From Centropus unirufus (lineage: Eukaryota; Chordata; Aves; Cuculiformes; Centropidae), in the NCBI GenBank assembly GCA_013397695.1, contig VYZI01000574.1, positions 222,473 through 286,472 of the forward strand: 64,000 nucleotides of DNA, written 5' to 3'. The notes under the pieces were generated by a model. The model saw nothing but the letters and a program-made list of their open reading frames with translations. It did not search any database and had not been told where the DNA came from. Shown here one piece after another: positions 51,516-64,000 of this stretch. Both the position numbers and the translations under genes were made by a program. Position 1 is the stretch's first letter; each line of letters opens with the position of its first letter.

Positions 51516-51530
51516 GTTTGTAATGATCCC

Positions 51531-54500
51531 TGATGGATCCCATAGTGCTCCTGCATATTCTCTATGGAAAACCCTTCCCTTCCCTCTCATTGTATGATCT
51601 TACATTGTACCCATCTCTTGTTCACTCAGTGGTTTGTCTTTGCTGTGTTTCTGCCATTGACAGGGGAAAACAGTGCCTCTCCACACCCGTTCTTGCCCCA
51701 TATCTTGGCTTTCCTCCTGCTCCATCTCCATTATGCCTGAGGCTCAGTGTGCTGCAGAATAGCTGGGACTCACAGCCCACCCAGCTGTCAGGGGGTTGCA
51801 GGAAACTGTCCAGAGAAAACGTTGCAGTGGAACCCTCCTGGGGCCAGGAGCTGCTCCTGCGCTGAGTCTGCTGATTTACCCCAGACTCGTTGAAATCCAT
51901 GCGTATACCCCCAAGATACTTAGCAGCTCTTTCTGCTTGTGCCCTCTAGTTATCCAGAACTGCCCCTCATCTTGTTCCAGCCTCACAGAGGCTTGTGCTA
52001 CATTACGCCACTAGCTAATGATAAGTGGGAATGCAGGAGATGCAGACAGAGGCCATAGGTGCAAAAGCTGATCTGAGACATCCCCACGAGGTCACCAAGC
52101 AAATCAGGATCTAGGGCTTCTCTGGGCAGCTGCCTGCTCGTGCCCCGGTCCAGGTGCCATGGGCTCATTCTGACCACGTGGCTCCACAGAGTTCAGCCAG
52201 CACTGAGGAGAAAAGTACATACACATGGATGTTGCTTTTCCCTGTGTGTTGAGCTGTCCTCAGACCCTCCTGATAACGCTTCCAAGGTCCTGCTTTGACT
52301 GCTGAACTCAAACACCAGCTCCAGAGATGGGTTTCATGCAACTGCTGCCTTCATCTCACATGGCATGGGCCTGGGGTGCATGTTCCTGGAGTCCTACCAG
52401 CAATGTCTGGCTTTTGAGAACTGAGCTAGAAATGTGCCACCAAGCAAAAAGAGAGAGGGTAGGAGGTGCCTAATTTCATTGCAGTATGACCAGGTCTGTA
52501 GAGGCCCAAAGGCAGTAAAAAGCCCATCTCCCAGCATGAGGGGATGTATAGCAAAGCCGGTTACTATCACACCATGGCACGTGGGAATTAACATGGTCTC
52601 TGGGCTCCCTGCACCCTATATTGCTTTTTTTCCAGCCACACCACCAGTCTCACTCTCCCTGTGGGTGCTTAGCACCCTCTGGGGTGACTGTGGGTTAGGT
52701 TTTAACACTGGTCAAGCCCCAGGCAAACGAAGCCAGTCACATCCGTGTGCTTTTCCCAGGCAATGAATTATGAAAGCAAGCAGCGTTCCTGACCCAGTAA
52801 TTACATCTACCAAAAGGTGATGTTGGTAGTTTACTCTCATCATTTGCTTCTTCAGAATGAATTGCAGTCACTGAAGTCATTAATAACTCAAAGAGGACTT
52901 TAGCAGCTTCATTTAACAGGCAGTAAATAACTGTTCTGTTCACAGAGCTCTCCAAAGGGAATGGAGCATTGCTTGCTTAAAGCAAGGCCTAAACAAGACA
53001 GTAAACACCAGCCTTGTTTATGTAATTATTCTCTGCCGGCCATGCACTTTTTGGCACGTGTAATGAGCTTACGCAAAGCGTGATGTATATTTGCACGGGT
53101 GCTCATGGAGGAGCCCTGGATGAATAGCGGTTCTGTTCCCTGGCTAAAACCTCGCCAAGCTGCGGAGGGAAAGAACTACTTCACCGATCCCTGGCCACAC
53201 ACCCATGTTCACAAGGGTGTAATGCCTGCTCTTCTGCACCAACCTCGTCTTTAAACAAAACCCTCCAAAGGCAAAAGAAAACTGCCCTCTTCCACGAGAC
53301 ACCCAGTGACACGCTGCCCCAGGACAGCAGGAGAGAGCACAGCCCCTGACATGGGCATGTCCTGCCCACGCGCCCACCTGACTGGTGAGGCACAGCCCAG
53401 CTCCCCAGTGTCCCCATCTGATGCCAGTGGTATCACATCTCCTCGTCCCTGCAAGCCTGCCCAGCCTCCCTCGCAAGAGGACATTGAGCATCTCCAATAA
53501 AGCCCTGGGCAGAGGGAAGCTGTCAGAAACAGCACTTGGTGCCCTCAGCCTCCATCCATCCTCCTGTCCAAGCTGTTCTCACCCACTCTTATCACCCCAC
53601 TAGCCAAAGGCAAACCTTCCTAGGGAAGAGGATGCAGCACTGTGCAAAGGACATTTAGAGACAGTCAGCCCACTAACTCAAGAAACCACTGCAAAGCACT
53701 TGGGAACAAAGGGAAGGAGGGCATAGAGCAGTGACAGCCCTAAGCATCTTAGTAGAGCCACATACCCAGATCTTCTGGGGCCAACAGCAGAGGAGGCAAA
53801 TCCTAGTCATAATGTGAACACAGGGATAAGATGCAAAAGGGCTAAGGAGACAGCAGGTCTCTGGCGTCAGGGGGAGCCACAAACCTCACCCATTTCACAA
53901 GTGAGCCCACCAAAACTGCTACTCCCTGCCTGTACCCATGTCAGGGCAGCACAGGAGCTGCTAGCTCCAGACATGCAAATAAATCCCTCATCGCCAAACA
54001 AAACACCTGCCTGTGTGTCACCCATTCCCAGGGAACCTGGGGTGCTCCCGGGGTAAGGAAAGATTGAAAATTTGTACATCTTTATCCCTGCTTTCATCAC
54101 TTCCTTAAAGGACGAAAGGGAAAAAGAGGCTTTAGCTCTTTCTGGTCACAAGTCTGGATGTGGGCTATAAACTCACTGTGCTATTTCTGCTCCAGGCAGG
54201 GAGGGGAGAACCAGAGCCTGTGTGTTATTGTTACTGCTGTTTTTAAATGCCGGGTAAGAATCAAGAACCATATTGGGGCCCATATACGTACTGAAGGAGG
54301 AGGCTCAGTTGCATACCCAGAGAGGACAGAGCATAGCCAGAAAGTGACAGGGAGGGTGAAAACATGGAAAAAGTAACGCTGTAGAGTGGTATTCTGGGAG
54401 AAACACTGGCATTATTTTTCTGTAGGCTTTGGCACCCAAGCCCGCCTGAAGAAGCATGTTTACAGAGCACTGGGAACAGCTCTGGCCTCCCTGAGTGTGT

Positions 54501-57144
54501 GATGATCAACCACACGCACGTATATACATGCACAGCACAGCTGCAGAAAAGCCCATTTATCTTGTAAAAAGTTGACTTAAGCAGGAAAGCATTCAGAGGC
54601 ATCTGTATTCTTGTAAAAAGCACCAAGGAACAATAAATACAGTGAGATTCCTCACCTTTTAAGGACTTGAGCCTTCCTCCTTTTCGAATTGGAGATGCCA
54701 AAAGCCTCTCGCCAGCCAGCAACTTCCTTCACAAAAAGGGAAGGGACACTGGGAACAAAGCGGGTGCTGTCTGGCCAAGCAGGAGCTCTTGTCAGCAAAG
54801 ATAGCCAGATTGCTGTTACTAGCAGGGTTTTCTGCCTACAGCATGGGGTCTCTACAGGGCCTTGCTGCCTCTCTAAAGCATCCTGAGAATGTCCAGCCCT
54901 GCCCCTGAGTACCCAGTGCCCCCAGGGTGGCTCATGGCTCTCTCCTGCAGGCCTTGCACCTTTCCTTGCCTCCTTTCCACTTTCCCAAGGTGAACATCAT
55001 CTTGGGTCTCCACTTCCTAGACATGTGAAAGGGCACTGCAGTGCATGTGGTTCCCAAACCAGGTACTGCAGTGCACTGATGGGCCATGGAGCTGGGTGCT
55101 GCTGCTGGGATGTTCAGCAGCAGAGAGCACAGCAAAAGTAGAAGTGCCATGAGGTCCTACCCAGACCTGGAAAATGTGGTTAACATACTGCCAAATCATA
55201 TCCTCTGCCCCAGCTGCTGTGGCTACAGACCTGCATGTTGATTTCTGCACAGCTATACCACAGCCTTCAGCTTTTTTGGCTGTCTGTCTTTTTTGGCTGT
55301 CATACCAACCCCAGGCAGTATTTTTACCTGTTTGATTCAAAATAGCCCTTGATCTGTTGTACTGCACTACAACAGCTCTCCATCCCTTCCAGTGCACACA
55401 CCCCACCCCTAACAGTCCCAGGTAGTGGTGGGAAGAAATGCACCAGGAGGGTATGCTACCTGACTTTGGATCTTGGAATAAAGATTAACCACTCCAAAAG
55501 ATGTCTTGGACTTTAACCCCTGCAAGCAAAGGACTGTACAAGCTTCCACACAGCAGAGGCAAAAGTCAGCAGGCTGAGCCCTTCCTGCTCATCACCCAAG
55601 CACCATTACAGCCACTTCCCACAGGCACTATTTTTATTGTGCTGCGGTTCTTCGCTCATGAGGTTTTGGAAGATTAAACAATTTTTTGCTGTATTTCTGC
55701 TGTTATTAAGTCCCACAGATGCTCCAGCTCCAGCCCCCAGCCCAGCCCCGCCTCCATGCTTCCAGAGCAAACTAATTCCTTTAACTGTATGTTCAAGGTC
55801 CACCTCAACTCCTTTCAGTCAAAATGGGATCTGTTCCTGTTGCTCTAAATATTCTAAACCTTATGTACTGGCCTACAAAACTTCTCTGCCGCCACTTAAA
55901 ATAGGTGGAGTTTAAGTAAAGCAAGTTGCAATGTCTTGGGTTGCTTGTGCACACCTAGAGCTCCTAAACATTTACAGACATTGAGGACTGACATGGGACT
56001 CCCTCTCTACCTCCTGGCCTTTCTTTTGAGGTTGGATTTGTCTCTTCTCCTTTATGTCTAACTCAGAGGAATCCCTTACAGACGACAGCAGTGCAAGACC
56101 TTGCCTTGTTTTCTTGTAATTTGCTGTGGCAGTCCATGGCACTGTTCTCATCAGGAGCACAATCCCCTCTGCCCTGGCCCAGAGACCCTGGCAGGCTGCT
56201 TGCTTACAGAAACATGAGTTTCTGGCAGATGAGCTTCTTTGCAGAGATACTTAAAAATATGGATCCCTCCTATGTGACTGCAGAATTGCTGCAATAGCAT
56301 GGGATAGATAGGATCTCGGTGGTGAATGTCTCCCACCTTGCTCTCAGGCTTATTTGGGAATGTTAATGAAAGCTTTGGCAAATTAGTGGCTTTGTGACTC
56401 CCAGGGATATAAGGAGCTGCACAACCAGATTTCTCCTTGCTCAGTGTAATGGTGAGATGACTCCCTTATGCCTTGCTTTCAGCTAGTGCCCTGTGCATTG
56501 CCCTGATCTTGCCCCGTAATAAGAGCTGTGATTAGAAGCCCCTCAGGTGAACTCCCATTGTACAGACTAATACGAAATTATGCCTTTTGTATTTTCATTT
56601 GTTTACTCCATGTTACTTCCTTCCTCTTCACACAGCAAGCCATGTAGGACATCTGCTTGTCTTGCTCCTGAACAGGAAACATGGACTATTTCTAGCAGCT
56701 TTAGAGAGCAAAAGATTGTGATAATACCTTTTACATTATCACTGCTGTCCTAGTAAGAAAGAAAACATTACTTTTTTGCCCTGACATCAGCTCAGCTTCT
56801 GACCATGCACCCAACTTCTTTTTTCCATAATGCATGAAGCATTAGGAGGAACAGCTCTCCAAATAACCCAGCTTTCAAGACTGCCCGTTGAGGACATTGT
56901 TCAGCAATCCAGCCAAATGGTTTTATTTGTGTATGGAGGGGAGAAGTTTGTGAATGCTCCTAAGCTTCCTAGCCCCCTATGGAAGAAACACATACATGGT
57001 AAAAGCCACAAAATACTGAGTGTGGTAGAACGAGCATCACCATTAGTCAAGCAAGACACAGAGGACACCACACAGTACCTGTCTTCTGCTTCACAAACAA
57101 GTCCACAGGATATTTCCAGCAAGAAGCAGTCAGATTGCCAGGGA
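51531..57144. other. Intergenic-looking stretch after the gene
   Basis: About 5.6 kb in which I find no exon with convincing splice sites, no recognised protein and no large repeat. A 17-nt near-duplicate (cttttttggctgtctgt) occurs at 55271-55287 and again from 55288. An AATAAA at about 54632 follows no recognisable coding sequence. It could be extended 3' UTR or intergenic. Confidence 0.6.
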
Positions 57145-57890
57145 GCAAAGCTGTCACCAGGAAGTACTACAGGCTTGGGAAAATGTGGCTGGAAAGCTGC
57201 CCAGTAGTAAAGGATCTGGGGGTGCTGGTAGACAGCTGGCTGAGCATGAGCCGGCAGTGTGTCCAGGTGGCCAAGAAGGCCAACAGCATCCTGGGTTGTA
57301 TCAGAAACAGCATGGCCAGCAGGAGTACGGAAGTGATTCTGCCCCTGGACTCGGCACTGGTGAGGCTGCACCTTGAATCCCATGTTCAGTTGAGGGTCCC
57401 TCACTACAAGAAGGACACTGAGGTTCTGGAACATGTCCAGAGTTGAAGTTGGTGAAGTTGTTGAAGGGGCTGCAGAACAAGTCTAATGAAGAGTGGCTGA
57501 TGGCATTGGGGTTATTTAGCATGGTGAAAAGGAGGCTGAGGGAAAGCTTGTCACTCTGCATAGCTGCCTGAAAGGAGGTTGTAGTGAGGTGGATTTTGTT
57601 CTGTTTTCCCAAGTAACAAATGATAGGATAAGAGGAAAAGGTCTCAAGCTGCAACAGGGCAGGTTTAGACTGGATATTAGGAAAAAATCCTACACTGAAA
57701 GAGTTGTCAAGCACTGGAACAGGCTGCCCACAGAAGTGATGGAGTCACCATCTCTGGAGGTATTTACAAAACCTGTAGATGTGGTGCTTAAGGTCATAGT
57801 TTAGTGGTGGACTTCGCAGTTTTAGGTTGAGGATTGGGTCATAAGGGTCTTTCGCAACATAAAAGATTCTATTATTCTATGACTTTGTGA
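57145..57890 (+). mobile_element. CR1 LINE 3' end, plus strand
   Basis: Beginning with RLGKMWLESCPVVKDLGVLV, the frame gives the C-terminal part of the CR1 pol protein: QCVQVAKKANSILGCIRNSM and HYKKDTEVLEHVQ. Stops and frameshifts follow at about 57440-57590, and then GKGLKLQQGRFRLDIRKKS and HWNRLPTEVMESPSLEVF up to about 57804. The element ends with a tail of three octamers, ATTCTATT ATTCTATG ACTTTGTG (57867-57890), the hallmark of CR1 3' termini. It is heavily 5'-truncated and dead. Confidence 0.93.
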
Positions 57891-60800
57891 AAGCTCCGAT
57901 GTCTCAAAGGTAGCAAGTTCTCTATGGGACTCCCCGTGCTGCTCTTTGCATCACTTGCCACAGCAGGCGGCAGGCAGAGCCACTCAACAGCTGCAGGCAG
58001 AGCCAAAGGAGAGGCCTAGGCTGACCAAGCTTATTTATGTGAGCATCAGCCTTAGTTTCAGCCAGAGGCCTGCAGGGGGTGGCCGTAATATTCTGAAGAA
58101 GAGGGAAACTATATGGGAATTAGTCAAATAATGACAGTCATTTAGAACTGCTGTTAATCTTCCCCTGTAATTAAGTGCTCTGGTTATCTCAGTGCTTGAG
58201 TGACAGCTCCCGCTCTCAAAAGCCATTTCCACACACTTGAAACATGGGGAAAGCAACTGCTCTTCTTTCTAGAGTAGAAAACAGGCTGTTGTTATGAGCT
58301 TGGAGAGGACACGAAAAAGAATTTGCCTTGCGATCATATAATTCAAACCAGTGGCTTCTTCCACTGTTCCACTCGGGAGTGGAGGGACAAGCAAGCAGCT
58401 GACAGTCTGTCCTAGGGAAGCTGGGTGGTCCCCATGGGGGAGACAGCCCAGGGGCTTTCTGTAACTGTAGGATGCAGGAAAGAAAGAGCTCAAAGTGACT
58501 TGCTGGTCTTAAAAAGCAAGGGAAATGACTAGAGGCTAGACGCCCCACCATGAGGCACAGCAGGCAGCAGGTGTCTTGTGCTGGGGCACAGATAACACCC
58601 ACAAAGGTTCCCCATGCCAGGGGCCTGGCTGGGAACAGCACTGTATTTTTGATGTGCTGGAGCAAATCATTGATGTGCTCCAAAAAATAATTTCCTGCTC
58701 CCCTCTGACAGCAGCTACTGTGCCCACGCTCAGCAGCAGAAGGGGAGATCCCCATTGCCCAGCAGCAGCACAAGGGGAGGCAGGCAAGAAGGCTGCAACC
58801 ACCCCTCCTGAGACACACAAAGCATTAGCCAGCCCAGCCACTCCCCATGGTCACCTACCACGTCCGGTGTCACCTGTCATCCTGTGTGTCCTCCCCTTCA
58901 CTAAGAGGAGAGAGAGAGAGAGATATTTGGCAGAGCCAGATTTCCCCAAATCAGGGCTGAAAGAATAGTTTGCAGAAGAACTGGCTTGCCTAGACAAAAA
59001 ACAGAGTATGGGACATAAATTCATCTTTCCTTCTGCCACCTGCACCAGGAGTTGGCATTGCACCCGTGGGTGGAACTCGAGGATCACCCATAGGGTCAGC
59101 AGCTGAAGCCTCCTGATCTCTATGTCGTAGTTGTTTGTAGATTCAATGGCACAATGCAGCTACACTATTTGAAAAGCCATAATATTTGTTGGTACAACTC
59201 TTTTATTACCGTCAATTTATATATATTTGTTGATAAAAGAGGTCATCTTGGGAGATATTTGTAGTCTACTGGGAAACAATTATCCAATGCTGTATATTCT
59301 GTACATGCTGTATAAACAAATTGAAACATTTAAATCAAAATGTTCTGTGGACTTTGGTGGCACATGCTGGGAGGTGAGGTTTAAAGCAGCCAAGCTCCCT
59401 CCTTGGGCCACTACGGTTCAGCCTTGGGGTCCCTGGCAGAGTCATCGTCCCACTGGGGTCCTGGCCAAAGCCCAGGGCAGGATCTGGACATGGTGCAAGG
59501 GCAAAGTCTGCAGCACTCTGACTGCTTTTCCCCATGAGAAGGTGAAAGGAGGCAGCTTTGCAAGCAAAAGCAGCCACGCTTATCTCCTTACTGGGGACAA
59601 AGCACAGGACTGGGTTGGTGAGAACCTCTCAGCGCTGTGAGCCTGGCATCACCCATCTGCTGCCCTCCTCTCCTGCCCAGGGTGGAAAACCTCCAGCTGC
59701 CACCCAGTGCAACATCTCCAAGCCTTATGGTCCAAGAGAGATGATTCCCTGTGGGGGATGTCCAGCGGTGGCAGAGACAGGTTCTGAGTATCCAGCTCCT
59801 CCAACTCGTTTCCATGCTAATGCCATGCGATATGACACCAACTACACTCCCCAGTGCATTTTACAACAGTGATGAGCTGTCATCTTCTAATCTGACACAT
59901 GCTGTTAGAAAACCTGTTTCATATTATCCATGGTATCAATCTACAACTTTTGAAATCATTGGAGACAGTTGTGGTAGCCTAAAAATTGTGCTGAGCTCAT
60001 ATATTTTTATATTTGTGGTGTTTTCCTATTAATAGAGATTAGTGAACCAGTAACCCTGGAGCTGAAAGTGAACTATTCAAAATAAGTATATGACTGCAGA
60101 AAATATTTGTAAAAATAATTTATTTGAAATATTCTGCCAAAGATAGTCCTCTAATAATCTGTAAAATGTTGTTGCTCTCTTTTTGCTCTGAATGTCATTG
60201 TGAAAGTACCTTTCTCCCCACTATCTTTTGAAAATTTGCTTTTTTGTATTTTTAAGGGCAAAGAAATACACTGATGATTTTTTTTACCAGAGCAGTAAAT
60301 AGAGTAAGCAGGAAGACATGAGGCAACTTTACAATGATGACAAATGGGATTCAATAACAATCGCCCTGAAAATCCGTTTCCTCCACTGGTGGAGAAATGG
60401 GCTTCAAAGCCTGAGATAGTTCTCTAGTAGAAAGGTGTTGGTTGTGGCTGCTGTTTCTGCTGCAGGGCTTGCCTGAAGGAGAGAAATCTCTTGACCATTC
60501 ATTTGCAGGCCTCGGGCATTTGGACCCCCTCGTGGGGGACTTCTGCCTCTTTGTAATTTATTATTTAGCCCTTGATAGGCCCTGTAGCACACAGGTAACC
60601 CTCTTTCAGGGCTTTGCAGGGCTTCAGCCTGATGAGGTCTGACTCCCTCCAAAGCTGTTCCAGCAGTGCACCTGATGCCCACAGCACCCCCAAGCTGACA
60701 GCAGAAAAAAATCCCGCCGACACACGGACCGGTCCCACTCCCTACATGGAGACTGTGGCACGGGAATCCCATGGGACACGATACTTTATCAAGAGGGTCA

Positions 60801-63104
60801 GTCCCTGCACTATGCAGTTAAACAGGAGAATGTACAGCCCTTTACCCAGGAGAAGCTGCCCAGATCAGTGTGTTCAGAAATAACAAATATATTTTTTTTA
60901 ATGCAGAAAAATCTTATTTTCCTTTTTCATTTCTTCCTCTTGAAAGAAATTTTCAATGCTAGAACAAGCCTTCCTTCTCTTCTGAGATCCCCAAGTCCAC
61001 TGCAGCAGAAACATATCCTCAGGCACATCCATCAGGCTCCACCATATCAGAGAGGTTTTTGGCTCAGTTTTTTTTTTTTCTCTTCTAAGCAGATTCACAC
61101 TTTCTTAAATTTCTTGCTTGTAAAGATCCAGAGGAATTAATTGGATATAAAGAAAGGAGGGCCCTGTTCCAGTGAATGGGCTTCTGTGTGCAATTCAACT
61201 TTTGACTCACTGAAGTTCAGCCATGTGTGTAAAAGTGCTTTATTGGATGGGCATCCGGGACTGGAGACATGAAATGCAGTTTCCAAGCCACGGCGTGGGA
61301 CCGGCTGTGAGGGGAGCACTGCCACCCGTTAGGCAGAGGTGTTGCACAGCCGTGCAGTAAAGCGCATGGCACCGGCTGCAGCCATGGGAACCACAGGCTA
61401 GCAAATTTTTGTTCCTCTGTGCAATGAGTTCTCTGTACCCAGGGTTACGCGGCTGCTGTATCACAGGGAAATGCAAGTAAGCCAGGGAAGTCAATTGTGA
61501 GAAGAATTGTTTTTCTGATCACTGTGCATTTTGTTAGTTAGTGAATTTGAATAGTTTTATTTTTACCAAAAATAAAGAATCTTTATTCCGGTGAACTGTT
61601 GACTTGAAAGAGACTATTTGAATGGTATATCCTGTTCCTCTATATACATGAAATGGAAACATGTTGCAAGTCGTGTCATTCCAATGTACAAAATAAATGA
61701 CTTTTCCCTGCATGCTGCCTGGGTATGTTGTGATTTGAATTAAGAGTTATATTTGAATTGCCTTATTAAAGAGGTTGTATGTTACCTAACTGGCGAATGA
61801 GCTGGCACTGTTCATCACATTACATGTGTATTTGATGCTGTGTTATGTCAAATTCAGATGAGCTGTCTGTCATCTGTGTATTTTGTGGGAGACATTTTCT
61901 CTTGTTAAATTGTGATATGTAAGCCTCTCATTGCCTGAACAGTCAAAGTTGCATCTATCTGTGTCTTCAGCTGTTTTCCTGATTTTATCACATTTCCTAA
62001 CACAAAATATAGACGTTTGTAAATTCTTCATTCCTTTTGTCTGTTTTTATATACCAGGCTTTTTCTTATCTGGCCAGGGAGTAAGATAATGCAGCCTCTG
62101 AATTTTTCAGCCAAGGCTTAGTTACATTTCTATCCCTCAGCAAGATGCGACAACTAATTTTCAGCAGCTACAGTTGGAATTATGGAAGTATGTTTATTGC
62201 TGTTATCTTTTGTGGCTATTATCACTGCAGAACACAATTATTCATGACGAGCCATGCATGATTCTTCTGTGGTGACAGCCCTCTGGGAACGAGGTGCTTT
62301 GCAGTGGCATCTTCAGGCCCCCACACCTCTGCCATGCCACAGGCTGAGTGGGAATGGAGAGGGCAGATTGTCCCTGCCACAGCCGGACAGCCATGAAGAG
62401 AGAGATGCTGCTTACCAAAGCTGGCTCCAAGGTGCTTTTTCTCCTTACACAAGGCACCCCAAGGCAGTGCCATCTGCCCTCCTGCACGATACCCCAGCCA
62501 TAAGACTGCATGCAGTTGCATTCATTAACCCTACAGCTGCAGCACGACTTCAAAGACCAGCATCGCATCCCGACATTGTGTTGTGCAAAAACCCCTGCAC
62601 TGCTCCTGCAGCGTCCACTGAAGCCACATGGTGGGTTCTTTTCTAGCTTTGGTTTCCAGCCATGACATGTGGAGGAAGTTAGCTTACTCCACAACTGGCT
62701 AACTGCAATGAGCTTCCCATCCAGAGAGCAGTACACCTTGTATGGGTCAGATCCTGTGGAAAACATGCCCTGCTGTGGAATTTAGCAGTACAAGGTAGAC
62801 ACAAACCCGTTTCGGTGGCAGCACAAGGTGACCCCCATAGCCAGTGTTCAGCAGCTCTGCCATGCCACCCCACTTGTACCTACCATACAGAGCTACTGTG
62901 TTGCTTGGCTGCAGCCCTGTGCAGCCAAGGAAAAGGGCTGTTTGGGAACACACTCCCGGAAGATGAGGACACACTCCCAGAACGGATGTCAAGAACATCC
63001 TGCTCAGTTGTACGGGTGCCACATCATCTTAAACACAAGCAGCGTAAATGTTTCAAGCACCCAAAACCACAGAGGTGCCTTGGTCATGGCATAAAGTGTC
63101 TTGG
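57891..63104. other. Intergenic-looking stretch between two CR1 copies
   Basis: About 5.2 kb. The 57900-58970 part is GC-richer and the 59130-60420 part A/T-rich. No protein-coding exon is supported. An (AG)7 run lies at 58909-58923 and a T-run at about 61070. AATAAA signals at 61571 and 61692 and a TTTATT at 61582 suggest a possible transcript end, but no gene can be linked to them. Confidence 0.6.
61571..61587. terminator. Back-to-back polyadenylation hexamers on both strands
   Basis: AATAAA on the + strand (61571-61576) and TTTATT (AATAAA on the - strand, 61582-61587) are six bases apart inside a near-palindrome aataaagaatctttatt. A second + strand AATAAA follows at 61692-61697. This arrangement is seen at shared 3' ends of converging genes but also occurs by chance in A/T-rich DNA. 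Confidence 0.3.
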
Positions 63105-64000
63105 TCAATGACCCTGCGGACTGGAAGAAGGGAAATATTGTGTCCATTTTAAAAAAGGGTAGAAAAGATGACCCTGGGAACTACCGACCTGTCAGCCTCA
63201 CCTCTGTACCTGAGAAGAGGTCCTGACTGACCAACCCTCTATGTGGCCCTCTATGATGGGGTAACCACATCGGTGGACATGGGAAAACCAATGGATGTCT
63301 CTTGTCTGGACTTCTGTAAAGCCTTTGACATGGTCTCCCACAACATTTCTCTCTAAATTGGAGAGAGATCGATTTGAGGGGTGGGCTGGTCAGTGGATAA
63401 GGAATTGGTTGGATGGACACACTCAGAGAGTAGTGATCAGTGGCTCCATGTCCAGACATGACAAGTGGTGTCCCTTAGGGGTCCATACTGGGACCAGCGC
63501 TGTTTACTATCTTCATCAATGATTCAATATCAACAGCGAGATCAAGTGCACCCTCAGCAAGTTTGGAGATGACACCAAGCTGAGGGGGGCAGTTGTCACA
63601 CCAGAAGGACAGGATGTCATCCGGAGAGACCTGGGCAAGCTGGAGAAGTGGGACAGTGTGAATCTCAAGAGGTTAACAGGGCCAAGTGCAAGGTCCTAGG
63701 CCTGGGTCGAGGTAAGTCACGGTTTCAATATATGATGGGGGGCGATGCGATTGAGAGCAGCCCTGCAGAGAAGGAATTGGGGGCACTCATTGATGAGAAG
63801 CTCGACATGAGCCAGCAGTGTACATTTGCAGACCAGAAGACCAAACGTGTCCTGGGCTGCATCAAAAGAAGCGCGGCCAGCAGCTCCATGGAGGTGATTC
63901 CGACCCTCTACTTCTCTCTTGCAAGAGCCCACCTCAAGTATTGCGTCCAGTCCTTTAATTCTCAACATAAGAAGGAGATGGAACTGTTGGAATAGGTCCA
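63105..64000 (+). mobile_element. CR1 LINE reverse-transcriptase segment, runs off the right edge
   Basis: From DPADWKKGNIVSILKKGRKD the + strand reads through CR1 reverse transcriptase blocks: DDPGNYRPVSLTSVPEK, then after a frameshift CLDFCKAFDMVSHN, WLDGHTQRVV, the STINSEIKCTLSKFGDDTKL-like catalytic region (FGDDT), and LDMSQQCTFADQKTKRVLGC. The catalytic Asp pair is still visible, but frames change several times (near 63225, 63355, 63525 and 63690), so the copy is inactive. It continues beyond the window. The 5' edge is approximate. Confidence 0.92.

Larger units (their letters stand above)
49454..51530 (+). other. Probable 3' UTR of the exchanger transcript
   Basis: It follows the stop codon directly and contains no coding pattern. 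An AATAAA at 49564-49569 would give a very short UTR of about 130 nt, and another at 51510-51515 would give about 2.1 kb. T-rich blocks at 50040, 50340-50400 and 51220-51320 are typical of vertebrate 3' UTRs. The true end cannot be set from sequence alone, and longer UTRs are possible. Confidence 0.55.

Overview
This window looks like vertebrate nuclear DNA, most probably from a bird or another sauropsid. The evidence is intron-split coding sequence with GT-AG borders, long gene-poor stretches, and several CR1-type LINE copies. Two of these copies keep a recognisable CR1 3' end, with ATTCTATG-like octamers. There are no operons, CRISPR arrays or intact viral genes.

The one gene I can identify runs left to right on the + strand, from about 35.4 kb to about 51.5 kb. 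It is the 3' half of a plasma-membrane sodium/calcium exchanger of the SLC8 (NCX) family, closest to NCX1/SLC8A1 as I remember the paralogues. The large exon coding for the signal peptide, first membrane bundle, alpha-1 repeat and first calcium-binding domain is not here, so it should lie left of the window. The first 35 kb is therefore probably intron, though the sequence alone does not prove it.

The visible exons are: A (35369-35475), B (35803-35906), micro-exons C (38106-38126), D (38929-38946) and E (39056-39070), F (39732-39800), then four constant exons at 40476-40606, 41728-41827, 46252-46527 and 49077-49453. Exons A to F form the alternatively spliced segment of the second calcium-binding domain (CBD2). 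A and B are alternatives: both enter at the same phase and leave at the same phase, but the leaving phase does not match the entry phase, so using both causes a frameshift. C, D, E and F are each multiples of three with matching phases, so any combination keeps frame. The last two exons carry the second membrane bundle, the alpha-2 ion-binding repeat and the C-terminus. The likely 3' UTR follows, with polyadenylation signals at 49564 and 51510.

The rest is non-coding as far as I can see. A 2.3 kb CR1 lies on the - strand at about 27.47-29.76 kb. A 0.75 kb CR1 3' end lies on the + strand at 57.15-57.89 kb, and a CR1 reverse-transcriptase segment runs off the right edge from about 63.1 kb. There are smaller CR1 and MIR-like remnants, several short tandem repeats, two perfectly alternating purine-pyrimidine runs, and a 71-nt inverted repeat in the last intron. 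I found no undescribed biological system. The most interesting material is the splicing logic of the exchanger cassette: frame-based rejection of wrong A/B use, GCATG motifs before exon B, a pyrimidine-rich micro-exon D, and an unusual exon E.
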